A stretch of DNA of 64,000 bases from contig NZ_JACJTD010000042.1 in the NCBI RefSeq assembly GCF_014698505.1, forward strand, positions 1 to 64,000, written 5' to 3'. Positions 46,828-56,844 of the stretch are shown piece by piece. Origin of the DNA: Nostoc foliaceum FACHB-393. Lineage in GTDB: Bacteria; Cyanobacteriota; Cyanobacteriia; Cyanobacteriales; Nostocaceae. Below the pieces are notes generated by a model. The model did no database searches. It saw only the letters and a program-made list of their open reading frames with translations, and had not been told where the DNA came from. The number at the start of each line of letters is the position of its first letter. The stretch's first letter is position 1. A program made the translations under genes and the position numbers.

Positions 46828-49800
46828 TTACAATGCTTCTTCTACCTCAAAGTAAGGTAAAACAACATAGTGGTGATCCTCATGTCCTTGTTCACCCGCA
46901 TTTGGAAAAAACTTATCATCTCGCTCAACACGAAAGATAGTATGACCGCTTACAACTAAATGTTTATTGACATTAAGATGTTTCTGTAGCTGCTCCTTTC
47001 CTCTTCTAGAGAGAACAGCTACAACATTATTATCTTTCAAATCTTTCCAGCAAACTTCATAGGGAGTATAACCATTATTTTGAGGCATTAAGTAAAGTTG
47101 TCCCCATTCACGAGCATAAGCTTTTATCCGTTCACGCCCACATTGGTTTGTGACGTTCGGCTGACTTAAATATAAGTCTCTTGGATCTAGAAACCATTGA
47201 TAGCGAATACTAGGGGGTAAATTAACTTGAGCTATCTGAACATTCTGAATATGTTGATGAGAGTTCATACTATTGAAAATATCCAATAATATTGGGTGTG
47301 TTGAATCCTTATTCTTGCTGAAGAGTATATATAATTCCTCCTTGGCTCTTGTGAATCCTACGTACAACTCCCTAGCACGACTTTCTAGCTTACTCTTATG
47401 TACAAAACCATCTTCCAACACAAAAACGTGACTAAATTCTGAACCTTTGGCACTATGAAAGGTGGATAGAATCACTTGCCCAGGTCGTACAGGACGAGCT
47501 TCTTCTAAGAGGTATGCCATATCCTCTTGTGTCATCTGTAAACAACCTGACAAAGCCTGTAGCAATGATGACCAAGCAGCATCACGATCGCTATAACCCA
47601 ATTCTTGGCGTAATTCTTCAAGATGGGCTTGGGGGTTAGAAACATGCAGATTAGGTTTTTCCCGTAATCGGTGTAGGACTGCTTGACCGACACAACTCTT
47701 GATAGGACGTAAATTATCTTGTGTGTTGTATAACTGGTAAGCAATATCTTGGTCATTTCCCCAACTATCTCGCAAAACATGCTGTAAAAAACGCAGGTCT
47801 TCCCAGCGATGTGCCAAAACTGCTATTTTTTCTTTTTGAATTTCACCAGGTCGAGTCAAAATTTCGGCTATTTTTTCAGTAATCCACTCAGCCGCATCGT
47901 ACAAATGTCTATACTCTCCCCAAAACACTTTTCCGGGCTGCTGAGTGTTAACAGCCTGTATTCTTTCGTTGACTCCCTTGAGTCGGTTTATTGGAGCGAT
48001 CGCCTTTTCGATAAAACTATTAGCAAACTCAACAATAGTTGGGCGAGAGCGATAATTTTGTACTAAAGGAATTACGTCTTTTTTTAGTACGTCGTAATCT
48101 TTCCAGAAATCGCGAATAAACTTAACACTTGCACCATTCCATTCGTATAAAATTTGGTCATCATCACCCACAGCCATTAAGAAGCTTTTTTGGCTTTCGT
48201 CTTCATCCTGATGGTTAAATCCAGCTAATCGGGTAATTATGTCGTATTGTAATTTATCAATATCTTGGTACTCGTCCACCAAAATATATTGGTATCCAGG
48301 ATGATTTTCCTGAAGATGGATAATAGCTTGCTCTAACAACCACTTAAAACCCCCCTCACCTTTACTTCTAAGTCCTGTCAGTTTAGCTGCAAGTGCATGA
48401 AAAGTTAAAGCATCTACCAGCGTTCCACGCTTACCTAAAAGTTGGTGCAGCCGTTTCCGCACCTCGGCAGCAGCTGTGCGATTGTAAGCTAAAACTAGAA
48501 TACGTTCTGGTGGAACAGCTCTCGCTGATACCAAATAAGCTACACGACTTACAATTGTGTGAGTTTTACCCGAACCGGGCCCCGCCAATACCAATAATGC
48601 ACGACTTTGATCGTCTGTAACAATCCGCTTTTGGGTTGGATTGAGATTTTCTAAAATTGTTTCCACAATTGGTGGATTCCCGTGTATTTCTCCGCAACGT
48701 TGAGAAAATTCATCCAGAGAAAGGGTAAAGTAATCTTCTAATATTTGAATAAGTTTTATTGGTTCTTCTTTATCTTGCATTCCAGCTTCTAAGACTTGGC
48801 GCATAATATCAATGCGTTTACGCCGTTGTGTGTAGTGTTCATCCAGAGGTGGGTACACTCCCTCATACCAGTTTTTTCGGTCTTTTCCTGGAAGCAAATG
48901 ATAAAGCATTAAATTACCTAAATCTCCTCTCCCTAAAACAACTACTCCTAGACGTTGCATGAAAGCTAAAACTTTCAAAAGGTCTAATTTTGGATATTCA
49001 AGAATATCGATGCGTGTTTCTAATTCTGCTAAATCAAGAAGTTGACTATCTTCCCGCTTCCAGTTTTTGTCCTTAAATAACTTATCTAGAATGTTTTCAA
49101 CATAGTCAATTTCTTGCCATTGTTTCTCCCAAATTTTGTTTGCGCTCTCTAACCACTGAGTTAGTGTTTTCTTGGTTTTCAGAAATAGGCGAGTTGTATC
49201 ACGACTTTCTTTAGTGTAAGTAGCTAACTTTAGTTGAGTTAAAATCTTCAAACTATATGCAATATGTACTTTTTTGCCTAATTTATCTTCTAAAGCTTCT
49301 ACGTGAAGCAATATAGATTTTTCTTCATCTATTTCTGGTGATTCGGACTGGAGCCAATTCAAAAAGGCTTCAGTGCTTAATTTAAACTGTTCCAGCTTTT
49401 TATTAGATTGCTTTTCAAATTTAAAAGCGATTTTATATTCCCAATTTACTAAATCAAGATTAACCAATTTACGCACAGTCTTAATCACAGATGGAGGTAA
49501 AATTCCCGTTACTAAAGATACCTCGCGTACATCTAGTTTAATACTACTTTGAGTTCTTCTAAAACCAATATCAAATAAGAACAAAGCTAATTTATTAGCA
49601 TCACCGTTTAATTTACCAATTTCTTCTAAGTTAAGTTCCCGTTTCAAGTAAATATTCAGGTAGCAAGGACAAGATTCTCCTTCCCGTATCAATCCAGCTT
49701 TTTCCAAATAGAAGATAGCAACCCGTGCTTGAGTCTCTAATATTTCTAAATCTTCTGGCTCTTCTAAAGATAAAGGTTTCGCTAAATCCAAAGTACTTAT

Positions 49801-51861
49801 CCAAGCATCTTGAGTTTTTAGTCGGGGTCGAATTAAATCCCAGCAACTTTTGAGAGCCTGAAAACTAATTTGCGATCGCCCTTGTTGCTCAAATATCCAG
49901 TTAAAATCATCTTGATGCCAAAATAGATAAGCTGAACCTCGTTCCCCCTGGTTACGGGCAAGCCGACCAATTTCTTGTACGTAAGCTTCTGGGGTAGCAG
50001 GTGGTGCAACATGAATAACAGTATGGATACCTTCTCTGTCAATACCCATACCAAAAGCGTTAGTTGCGACTACTACTTCTATTTTTCCGGCTTTAAAATC
50101 TTCCAAGACTTGCTGTTTGTTAGAAATGCGGGAGTGAAAATAGGTTGTTTTAAAGTCAGCTTGATTAAGATGCTCTGCATATTTTTCTGCCATACGGCGA
50201 GTAGGAACATAAACAATAGCAACACCCAAACCCAAATTAGGATATTTTTCTATATATTCTTTTTGCTGTTTTTTTAGATATTCTTTGGTCTTCTCAAGTC
50301 GCTCTGAGTCTGGGATATCATCAAGTGACTTAGGTCTTTCCACAATTTCTATATGAGTTTTGATTTCGTCACGCCATTGAAAAGACTTTCCATCAAGTGG
50401 CAAACGCTCTAAAGAACCTGAGCATAATCCGTCAAGTTTTTTTACAGCTTCTTCCAGGTCTTCAATAACTTTGAGTGTTGCGGTAGCAGTAACAAAACCC
50501 CAACGAATAGAAGTATTCTGTCCATTTTTGTAAAATTTCTGAAGACTTTCGGCAATTCGTAAAAAGTCTGGTCGAAAATCATATCCCCACTGAGACAAAG
50601 TGTGAGCCTCATCAAGTACCCACAGATGAGGAAGACGATGTTTAAGAATACGTTGAATTGTTGGTTGCCGCAATCGTTCAGGAGATAAGTAGAGAATATC
50701 TACTTGTCCATTCCAAAGGGCTTCAATAATACGGCGTTGTTCTTCAAGGCACTGTGCTCCTGTAAGTAGTTCTACCCGTTCAGCATACTCAGATAGTTGT
50801 TGATTTTTCAGTTTCTCTTTCAAATTTTGTACTTGATCTGCCATCAATGCTTGAAGGGGAGAAACAATGATAGACAAACCTCGATAATATTTGGAAAGGA
50901 TAAGGGCTGGAAGTTGGAAAATTATGCTTTTACCTCCTCCAGTGGGCAAGATACCTAAAGGAACTGTCTTCCCTTTTAGCAGTGCTTGGACAATTTCTAG
51001 TTGATGTGTTTTAAATGTTTCAAAGCCAAAGAACTGTTTTAGTTCCTTTGAAAGTTTAACTTCATCCAATGGAAGTGGAAATGCATTCTTTTCAGCTTCA
51101 CCAAAGCTTGGGAATTCACACTCTAACCAATTTGGGCGGCGAACCTCAGACACATTAAACTGGTATAACCAATTTAGAAAAACTACTGCTCCTAAATTGT
51201 CAATTCCCTTTGGTAAATTGATTAGATAATTCCGCAAACCCTCAACATTTAATCCTTGATGACGCTGTTTAAGGTTTTGCCACCATTTCAATTGCTCTGG
51301 AGGTTGTACATAACCAGGAATTATTTTACGGGGATAACCTTTAGGAAGTAATCGCGATGCCCAATGACGTACAATCACAGGTAATTCACAGCGTTGCTGA
51401 TAAATACTTGTGTAAAGATTATAACTTTCCCAAGCATCTTCTAATGGATCACTAAGTCCTAATTCTTCACGATATACTTTATTCAGCTTATGTGTTGTTT
51501 TACCTGGAAAAAACAAATTAGATAGTTCTAAGGTATCGCAGATTTTTTCTTGTAGTGTAGCTGGCTGCTCGCGTCCAACTGATTTATACAGTTCTGGTAT
51601 GTCGTGACGACGAATATTATGTCCTACAATGACCTCAGCTTTTTCAATGCGGTCTAAAAGGGAATTAAATTGATTATTATTGGGATTTTCAATGAGATAA
51701 GTGTCTTCTACAGCTACTAAAGCTACTTTGTAAATATCCCATTTATTCTGTTCCGTTACTTTTCGTTCAATATCTAGTAAAACCCAGCCAGATGGAAGTG
51801 AATTATGACATTTATCAATAACTGAACTGTTGGAGTTTGCATCGCTAGATGAAAAAGTCAT
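46828..51861 (-). CDS. Exonuclease-like / RecQ / UvrD triple-fusion helicase
   Basis: 1677 residues from ATG 51861 (TTG 51888 is in frame upstream). Residues about 15-140 have DEDD exonuclease features (WVLLDIERKV; VIVGHNIRRHDIPEL). Residues about 280-650 are a RecQ helicase: GILPTGGGKSIIFQLPAL (about 305), WVLDEAHTLSQWGYDFR, VTATAT, VATNAFGMGIDREGI, YVQEIGRLARN. Residues about 1080-1500 are a UvrD/Rep helicase: LVLAGPGSGKTHTIVSR (about 1095), YNRTAAAEVRKRL, ILVDEYQDID, AVGDDDQILYEWNGA, LSTFHSAKGSEFSHVF, ELYVGFTRAKEELYI. It has two motors of opposite families in one chain. A role in replication-fork processing, recombination or defence is possible. Confidence 0.88.
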   Translation of the reverse strand: MTFSSSDANSNSSVIDKCHNSLPSGWVLLDIERKVTEQNKWDIYKVALVAVEDTYLIENPNNNQFNSLLDRIEKAEVIVGHNIRRHDIPELYKSVGREQPATLQEKICDTLELSNLFFPGKTTHKLNKVYREELGLSDPLEDAWESYNLYTSIYQQRCELPVIVRHWASRLLPKGYPRKIIPGYVQPPEQLKWWQNLKQRHQGLNVEGLRNYLINLPKGIDNLGAVVFLNWLYQFNVSEVRRPNWLECEFPSFGEAEKNAFPLPLDEVKLSKELKQFFGFETFKTHQLEIVQALLKGKTVPLGILPTGGGKSIIFQLPALILSKYYRGLSIIVSPLQALMADQVQNLKEKLKNQQLSEYAERVELLTGAQCLEEQRRIIEALWNGQVDILYLSPERLRQPTIQRILKHRLPHLWVLDEAHTLSQWGYDFRPDFLRIAESLQKFYKNGQNTSIRWGFVTATATLKVIEDLEEAVKKLDGLCSGSLERLPLDGKSFQWRDEIKTHIEIVERPKSLDDIPDSERLEKTKEYLKKQQKEYIEKYPNLGLGVAIVYVPTRRMAEKYAEHLNQADFKTTYFHSRISNKQQVLEDFKAGKIEVVVATNAFGMGIDREGIHTVIHVAPPATPEAYVQEIGRLARNQGERGSAYLFWHQDDFNWIFEQQGRSQISFQALKSCWDLIRPRLKTQDAWISTLDLAKPLSLEEPEDLEILETQARVAIFYLEKAGLIREGESCPCYLNIYLKRELNLEEIGKLNGDANKLALFLFDIGFRRTQSSIKLDVREVSLVTGILPPSVIKTVRKLVNLDLVNWEYKIAFKFEKQSNKKLEQFKLSTEAFLNWLQSESPEIDEEKSILLHVEALEDKLGKKVHIAYSLKILTQLKLATYTKESRDTTRLFLKTKKTLTQWLESANKIWEKQWQEIDYVENILDKLFKDKNWKREDSQLLDLAELETRIDILEYPKLDLLKVLAFMQRLGVVVLGRGDLGNLMLYHLLPGKDRKNWYEGVYPPLDEHYTQRRKRIDIMRQVLEAGMQDKEEPIKLIQILEDYFTLSLDEFSQRCGEIHGNPPIVETILENLNPTQKRIVTDDQSRALLVLAGPGSGKTHTIVSRVAYLVSARAVPPERILVLAYNRTAAAEVRKRLHQLLGKRGTLVDALTFHALAAKLTGLRSKGEGGFKWLLEQAIIHLQENHPGYQYILVDEYQDIDKLQYDIITRLAGFNHQDEDESQKSFLMAVGDDDQILYEWNGASVKFIRDFWKDYDVLKKDVIPLVQNYRSRPTIVEFANSFIEKAIAPINRLKGVNERIQAVNTQQPGKVFWGEYRHLYDAAEWITEKIAEILTRPGEIQKEKIAVLAHRWEDLRFLQHVLRDSWGNDQDIAYQLYNTQDNLRPIKSCVGQAVLHRLREKPNLHVSNPQAHLEELRQELGYSDRDAAWSSLLQALSGCLQMTQEDMAYLLEEARPVRPGQVILSTFHSAKGSEFSHVFVLEDGFVHKSKLESRARELYVGFTRAKEELYILFSKNKDSTHPILLDIFNSMNSHQHIQNVQIAQVNLPPSIRYQWFLDPRDLYLSQPNVTNQCGRERIKAYAREWGQLYLMPQNNGYTPYEVCWKDLKDNNVVAVLSRRGKEQLQKHLNVNKHLVVSGHTIFRVERDDKFFPNAGEQGHEDHHYVVLPYFEVEEAL

Positions 51862-52445
51862 GACTATACTGGATTCTCTTGTTGACAATCTGTAACTATG
51901 CTCAAAAAAGAATACCTTATTCCTTCTTAATACTTAGAGTTCCCAGTTTGAGAAAAAACTAACACAGTTATGACTTATACTGAATCTATATAAAAAGGTA
52001 TATAAAAATCCGACTTGATTCTTGCTAAGTATACTGAGTAATAAACCTTTGTATTGCAAGCTTATAAGCAAATTTGTTTTTCAAAAATCAAATATGAGTC
52101 CTATATAATTAGCCTGTAAAGGCAAGCTTGGTAAATCTAGCCCCAGGCAAACTATAGGCATAATGCCTTATGATTTTTAAAATTTAGAATTGCTGAGAAT
52201 TAATATTACGCATTGGCAAAGTAGGCAAGAAGTAAAGTCTCGCTTAACAAGGAAAGCAGTAGGCGATCGCTAATCATCACGGGCTTGGGTAAATGGGTAA
52301 TATCTATTTCTTGAGCTAGTTAGATAAATATTAATTAATGAAGTCAAAAAATACCTGCTCAAGTTGTTTTTTACCAGACGACTTGAGTTCTTGACCACGA
52401 CTTTGTTGCATACGCATGGAATTTTGGTTTCAACTAGCCAAAATT
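51862..52445. other. AT-rich intergenic region before the replication module
   Basis: Nothing coding is supported. It holds a 13-base palindrome at 52156-52168 (AGGCAT-A-ATGCCT), one HIP1 site near 52263, and two imperfect TATATAAAAA copies near 51990. AT-richness and position make it a candidate origin, but I see no clear iterons. Confidence 0.35.
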
Positions 52446-53444
52446 ATGCCAAAAAGTCAAACACAGCCAAATACTTCCGCCACTGAAGAAACCGCAGTAA
52501 CAGCAGCGCAATCAGAAGCCCCTCAAGTAAATGCCCAGAATAGTAATAACATACAAAAGCGTAAATCAGCTATTTCTAAATTTGCCAATCCTGAGTACAA
52601 TGCGCCGATTAGCAATATCTGCATCTGCCAAGTCATCAACCACATGGAAGCAGAAAAAGTTGGGTTGTTTATAAAAGATAAGTATTTAGCAGCAATTAAC
52701 TGGCAAGGACAAGAACCAACACACAAGCACACCTTCTCCAGTGGCACGCCAGAAATGGGAGTGTTGTTGCAATCGCCCAGAATGCACATTCTTGATGTTT
52801 CTCCCAGATATATTGAACAGCGCGATGACGGCAAAATTGTCGGGGTGTACGAATCACCTGATGGGTACGAAATGTACCAAGCACTCGGCAAAGATGCCGC
52901 AGTATTGAGACGATTCTACTTGTTGCAACTTGTCGATGAAAATAATAACAACCTGCACTCAGTACCAATTGTCTTGTCAATCAAAGGCGTTGCATCATCA
53001 AAATTTGGCGAGGCTTACAAACAGTTCCAACGCGAACTAGAGGTTGCATTCGCCCGATTTACTGATACAACTGTCGCTGAAAAACGTGCAGAGTTTCATC
53101 GCCTTGGTGCATTTCAACCCACCTTCACACCATCCCTTGAACCGAAAGAAGCAGTTAACCAAAGAGATAAATCCTGGGTAGCAGTTGTCACTTCCTACAA
53201 ATCACCAAACCCCGATGGCAGCGATTTTCTCGAATTCTTCTCAGAAGGCAAAGAAATCGATATCCAAACAACGATGCAGGCAAATCCCGAATTCTCTCAC
53301 CGCATCGGTAAAACATCAACCGTTGTAGCAGAACATAACCGCTTGATAGGTGCAGGCGATATGCCAATAGCAGCACTTCCTCCTAGTACAGCAGGTCATG
53401 ACTATACAGCATACAGTACTGAGATGGAAAAACTGCCTTACTAA
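52446..53444 (+). CDS. Plasmid-type orphan (DUF5895-like), possible DNA-binding replication accessory
   Basis: About 332 residues from ATG 52446; ATG 52416 adds ten. The Gln/Asn/Thr-rich N-terminus is followed by a strand-rich core (ISNICICQVINHMEAEKVGLF; MHILDVSPRYIEQRDDGKIV) and a helix KFGEAYKQFQRELEVAFARF. I associate this layout with DUF5895 proteins of cyanobacterial plasmids, from memory. Being the first gene before dnaN, it might act as a single-strand-binding protein; this is only inference, as no OB-fold motif can be proven by eye. Confidence 0.5.
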   Translation: MPKSQTQPNTSATEETAVTAAQSEAPQVNAQNSNNIQKRKSAISKFANPEYNAPISNICICQVINHMEAEKVGLFIKDKYLAAINWQGQEPTHKHTFSSGTPEMGVLLQSPRMHILDVSPRYIEQRDDGKIVGVYESPDGYEMYQALGKDAAVLRRFYLLQLVDENNNNLHSVPIVLSIKGVASSKFGEAYKQFQRELEVAFARFTDTTVAEKRAEFHRLGAFQPTFTPSLEPKEAVNQRDKSWVAVVTSYKSPNPDGSDFLEFFSEGKEIDIQTTMQANPEFSHRIGKTSTVVAEHNRLIGAGDMPIAALPPSTAGHDYTAYSTEMEKLPY

Positions 53445-53470
53445 AACAAACTACCTCATCTAAGCGAAAA

Positions 53471-53490
53471 GGGTGCTAGAAATAGCGCCC
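53471..53490 (+). terminator. GNRA-loop hairpin before dnaN
   Basis: GGGTGCTA-gaaa-TAGCGCCC is an 8-bp stem with one G-T pair and a GAAA tetraloop. It is a stable RNA element between the DUF5895-like gene and dnaN, without a T-run. Confidence 0.5.
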
Positions 53491-53524
53491 GTTAAGAAAT
53501 CATCCACTAAAAACCAAGTAACAA

Positions 53525-54901
53525 ATGAAACTAACAATTGAACAATCTAAACTCGCAGAAATTCTAGAAACCGCTTACCTCGCAATCAGTCCTAAACCCA
53601 CTGACCCAATTTTAGGAAATATCTTACTGATTGCAGACGAAGACGGGATAGTATCAGCAACAGGTACAAACCTTAACCTCACAATTCATACTACAACCAC
53701 CGCTAATGTCGAAATTTCAGGTCAGGTAGCACTTCCTGCCAAACTACTAACTGATACTGTTAGTAATGTTAAAGGCGAAATTACCCTAGAAGTAGAAAAT
53801 CAAGCCTGCATAATTACTCACAATAGCGGTAAGTGCCGACTAATTGGCGGAAAATCTGACGAGTTCCCAACACTTCCCAAGGGAGAAAATCCGACGGAGA
53901 TAAACTTAAGTGCCAAGAAACTCCAAGCTGCACTTGAAGGGACGCTCTATTGCGCCAGCAGCGACGAGACAAAGTTGGTTTTAACTGGTGTCAACTTCAA
54001 AATTGATACCAACAAGTGGCAAGCTGCTAGTACAAATAGTCACAAATTAGCGCTAGTAACAGGAACACTTGATAGCGAATATTCTGACCCAATCAACTTC
54101 ACTGTTCCAGGTAAGTCACTTAGCGAGTTAAACAAAATTCTTTCTCAAAGCGCCGATACAAGCGTCTGCAATATTCTTCTATCAGGTAAAACTATCGAGT
54201 TTAGCCTTCCTAATACAAAGCTCATTTCCCGGCTTCTGGAGGGAGAATATCCCAAAATCAATAGCTTGATTCCCCGGTCGTTTGAGTATGAATTTACATT
54301 AGAGCGCAAGGGATTTGAGAGCGCGCTGAAGCGGGTAAGTTATCTAGCCGAACGCAAGCAAAAGGTTGTCAAAATCCTCTGGGAATTGGAAGCTACACAG
54401 GCAACACTATACACTGAAGCTACTGATATTGGGGATGCAGTTGACTCGGTACTGATGAAATCGGTAACTAGTAATTCAGAAAACATCAGTATTGGATTAA
54501 ACATCGACTACCTTATCGAAGGATTAAAGCATATCAGTACCGATGAAATCGTGGTGCGGTGCAACAAACCCACGCAACCAGTCATTGTCTGCCCGATGGG
54601 AGGACTGCTCAATCAGTTGTATCTGGTAATGCCTGTAGAAATCAAGCAGGGGTTTGAAAAGGTAAATAGCCAAAGTACAAAGGCAAAAGTCAGCATTCAA
54701 AGTGAGCCTGGTACTGAAGAAGTAACAGAAGTTAACACTCAAACTGAGTCTGACACTGAAGAAGTAACAAATGTGGCACAAGCAACAGATGATAGTGAAA
54801 CTCCTCAAATAGAAACGCCAACCGTAGTAGTGAAAGATACCACCAAAGCTAAGTCAACCTCACGATCGCCACGAACGAAAAAAGAAGCGGCGACTGCCTA
54901 A
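53525..54901 (+). CDS. dnaN: DNA polymerase III beta subunit (sliding clamp) with long C-terminal tail
   Basis: 458 residues; clamps normally have about 370-390. The three clamp domains are seen in MKLTIEQSKLAEILETAYLA, the DEFPTLP region (about 117), LALVTG, EGEYPKINSLIP (about 240), and the closing YLVMPVEI near residue 370. An 80-residue tail follows, with repeated Thr/Glu units (GTEEVTEVNTQTESDTEEVT) and a basic end (SPRTKKEAATA). The clamp tethers polymerases to DNA. It is flanked by hairpins and followed by dnaX. Divergent from chromosomal clamps, so an element-specific clamp is likely. Confidence 0.93.
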   Translation: MKLTIEQSKLAEILETAYLAISPKPTDPILGNILLIADEDGIVSATGTNLNLTIHTTTTANVEISGQVALPAKLLTDTVSNVKGEITLEVENQACIITHNSGKCRLIGGKSDEFPTLPKGENPTEINLSAKKLQAALEGTLYCASSDETKLVLTGVNFKIDTNKWQAASTNSHKLALVTGTLDSEYSDPINFTVPGKSLSELNKILSQSADTSVCNILLSGKTIEFSLPNTKLISRLLEGEYPKINSLIPRSFEYEFTLERKGFESALKRVSYLAERKQKVVKILWELEATQATLYTEATDIGDAVDSVLMKSVTSNSENISIGLNIDYLIEGLKHISTDEIVVRCNKPTQPVIVCPMGGLLNQLYLVMPVEIKQGFEKVNSQSTKAKVSIQSEPGTEEVTEVNTQTESDTEEVTNVAQATDDSETPQIETPTVVVKDTTKAKSTSRSPRTKKEAATA

Positions 54902-54913
54902 AAAATCAAACTT

Positions 54914-54934
54914 CCTACCAACCACACTGGTAGG
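54914..54934 (+). terminator. Hairpin after dnaN
   Basis: CCTACCA pairs with TGGTAGG over a 7-base loop. It has no strong T-run; it may be a processing or attenuation point before dnaX. Confidence 0.5.
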
Positions 54935-54967
54935 GAGTAAGTAAAACACCCGTTTATCATCAAAAAT

Positions 54968-56281
54968 ATGTACCAACCACTACATCTCAAATACCGTCCC
55001 CAGACCCTTAGTGAAGTAATCGGGCAAGAACATATCGTCCGCACTCTCATAAATGCGATACTCTCAGGAGGGAGTCACTCCGCGATCGCACTCCAGAAGA
55101 TTGCACCCGCCTACCTATTTAACGGCCCCAAAGGCACAGGCAAAACCAGTACCGCCCGCATCATCGCCAAATCCCTTAACTGTCAGTCAACCGATGAGCC
55201 AACAACCAAGCCCTGCGGAGAATGCAATTCATGCAAGGGAATTACAGCCTCTTCTTCACTGGATGTCACTGAGTTAGATGCTGCCAGCAATAGCGGGGTA
55301 GAAACAATCCGCGAGTTAATTTCCACTACCCAGTTTGCAGCAGTTGAGGGAAGATACAAAATTTTCATTATTGATGAATGTCATGCCCTGAGCAGTCAAT
55401 CGTGGCAAGCACTCCTCAAGACAATTGAAAATCCACCCCGTCATGTAGTTTTCATCTTCTGCACAACTGAAATACACAAGGTTCCTGAAACTATCATCTC
55501 GCGCTGTCAAAAGTTTGATTTTAGGAGAGTAGGACTAGAAACACTTGTTCAGTATTTATCAAAAGTTGCCCAGAATGAAAACATCAACATTAACGCACCT
55601 GGTATTTGGGCGATCGTCAAGTCTTGTGGAGGTTTTATTCGCAACTGTCTTGTATTGCTCGATCAATTGAGCAACCTGGGAGTAGATGAAATCACGCCAA
55701 ACTGGGTTTGGGAATTATCAGGTGTCGTTCCCGAACATGACCTACTTACCCTAACCGAAAACCTTGCTAAAGGGGAGATAACAGCTAACTTACAGATCCT
55801 CCAAGACTTAATTGAGTATGGCAAAAACCCATTCGTCATATACTCAAGTTTAACTAGGTTTCTCAAAGACCTGCTAGTGGCTAAAACTGCTCCTGATAAT
55901 AGACAAATTACTCAACTGGAGGAAGAAACTTGGCAGGAACTCGTTACTATTTCTCAGATGTGGGAACTAACCCAGATTCAGGCAAGTATTGCCCTGTTAA
56001 TGTCAAGACAACAGTTAATGCGTGACTCGGAGGCAGCTAAACTTTGGTTGGAAGCGACACTCATTGAGTTAAGCAATATCAAAGAAGAAAAACAACCTTG
56101 GACTAATTGGAAAACAATCCAAGATGCTATAAATTGGGGTAAGGAACAACTCCCACATTTATCTCAATCTGAACTCGAAAGGCACTGGAACAATCTTACT
56201 CCCATTAAAGGTAAAAAAGCACCTGCGTGGGTACAACTGGTACAAGAGCTTCAGATGAAGTCTCAATTACAAACTGCCTAA
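54968..56281 (+). CDS. dnaX: DNA polymerase III gamma-type clamp-loader subunit
   Basis: 437 residues. YLFNGPKGTGKTSTARI (Walker A, about residue 55) is followed by the zinc module NCQSTD...KPCGECNSCKG, VTELDAASNSGVETIREL, FIIDECHALSSQSW (Walker B), KTIENPPRHVVFIF, and ETIISRCQKFDF (SRC arginine finger). The protein ends after domain III, so it corresponds to the short gamma form and lacks the tau region that binds DnaE and DnaB. A 36-base HIP1 repeat adds about 12 residues (29-40) before the Walker A motif. It works with delta and delta-prime encoded 5-8 kb downstream. Confidence 0.93.
   Translation: MYQPLHLKYRPQTLSEVIGQEHIVRTLINAILSGGSHSAIALQKIAPAYLFNGPKGTGKTSTARIIAKSLNCQSTDEPTTKPCGECNSCKGITASSSLDVTELDAASNSGVETIRELISTTQFAAVEGRYKIFIIDECHALSSQSWQALLKTIENPPRHVVFIFCTTEIHKVPETIISRCQKFDFRRVGLETLVQYLSKVAQNENININAPGIWAIVKSCGGFIRNCLVLLDQLSNLGVDEITPNWVWELSGVVPEHDLLTLTENLAKGEITANLQILQDLIEYGKNPFVIYSSLTRFLKDLLVAKTAPDNRQITQLEEETWQELVTISQMWELTQIQASIALLMSRQQLMRDSEAAKLWLEATLIELSNIKEEKQPWTNWKTIQDAINWGKEQLPHLSQSELERHWNNLTPIKGKKAPAWVQLVQELQMKSQLQTA
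55055..55090 (+). repeat. 36-bp HIP1-tailed repeat inside dnaX
   Basis: GCGATACTC...GCGATCGCA, matching the copy in holB (62117-62152) at 31 of 36 positions and in the same reading frame (NAIL..xSxSAIA). Two differences are compensatory in a short stem: GGAG/CTCC here, AGAG/CTCT there. Confidence 0.8.
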
Positions 56282-56313
56282 TTCAAATGTTCGTCACTTT
56301 GTAAAAACACTTA

Positions 56314-56341
56314 CTTTCCCCAATAAAAACTTTGGGGAAAG
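56314..56341 (+). terminator. Rho-independent terminator after dnaX
   Basis: CTTTCCCCAA pairs perfectly with TTGGGGAAAG over an 8-base loop and is followed by ATTTTTT. Confidence 0.88.
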
Positions 56342-56523
56342 ATTTTTTCATACTTATTCAAAAATTACATTGAATACACTTGCATCTACAGCAATATCTA
56401 CCTTGTGCAGTAAGCCTCAATATTAATAAAGACTGCCCTGACTGGGAAGCAAAAAATTAAGATATCAAGTAATACCACAACAAAATTTAACAACTGGCAT
56501 TTTGGAAGTATCCGATTAAAATT

Positions 56524-56804
56524 ATGCCAGTTGAAGCAATTAGCCTTCGTACAGGACTTGAATTACCAGCAGCGATCGCAGATTTCGATACGTATATTGA
56601 CGAATTACCGCGATGCTCCAAATGTTTTGGCGAATTATGCCTTGCCAAAGGTGAAAAAGGCAACCATTATGGAGGCATTTTCCAGGCGTAGGAAATGAAT
56701 GTCCCGATAAATCAGAAATTAGCGGAGTTATCTATTCCCATCCTAAAACCTTAGATCGTAAACAAACCCTTGCACTATGGGAAAAACTTTTTGGTTTACT
56801 GTAG
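56524..56804 (+). pseudogene. Frameshifted small gene with CxxC motif
   Basis: ATG 56524 opens MPVEAISLRTGLELPAAIAD then FDTYIDELPRCSKCFGELCL and stops at 56691. A continuous second frame from about 56675 gives FPGVGNECPDKSEISGVIYS then HPKTLDRKQTLALWEKLFGL and ends at TAG 56802-56804. Joining them needs a one-base shift in the GGCATTTTCC run and yields a protein of about 92 residues. Function unknown. Confidence 0.6.
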
Positions 56805-56844
56805 ATAGCACAACTCTTTACTTGGTTCGTGAAGAAGGCAAATC

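Noticed and set aside
51862-52445. Replication origin with iterons
   Set aside because: The region is AT-rich and well placed, but only one short palindrome and two weak repeats are visible, too little for an origin call.
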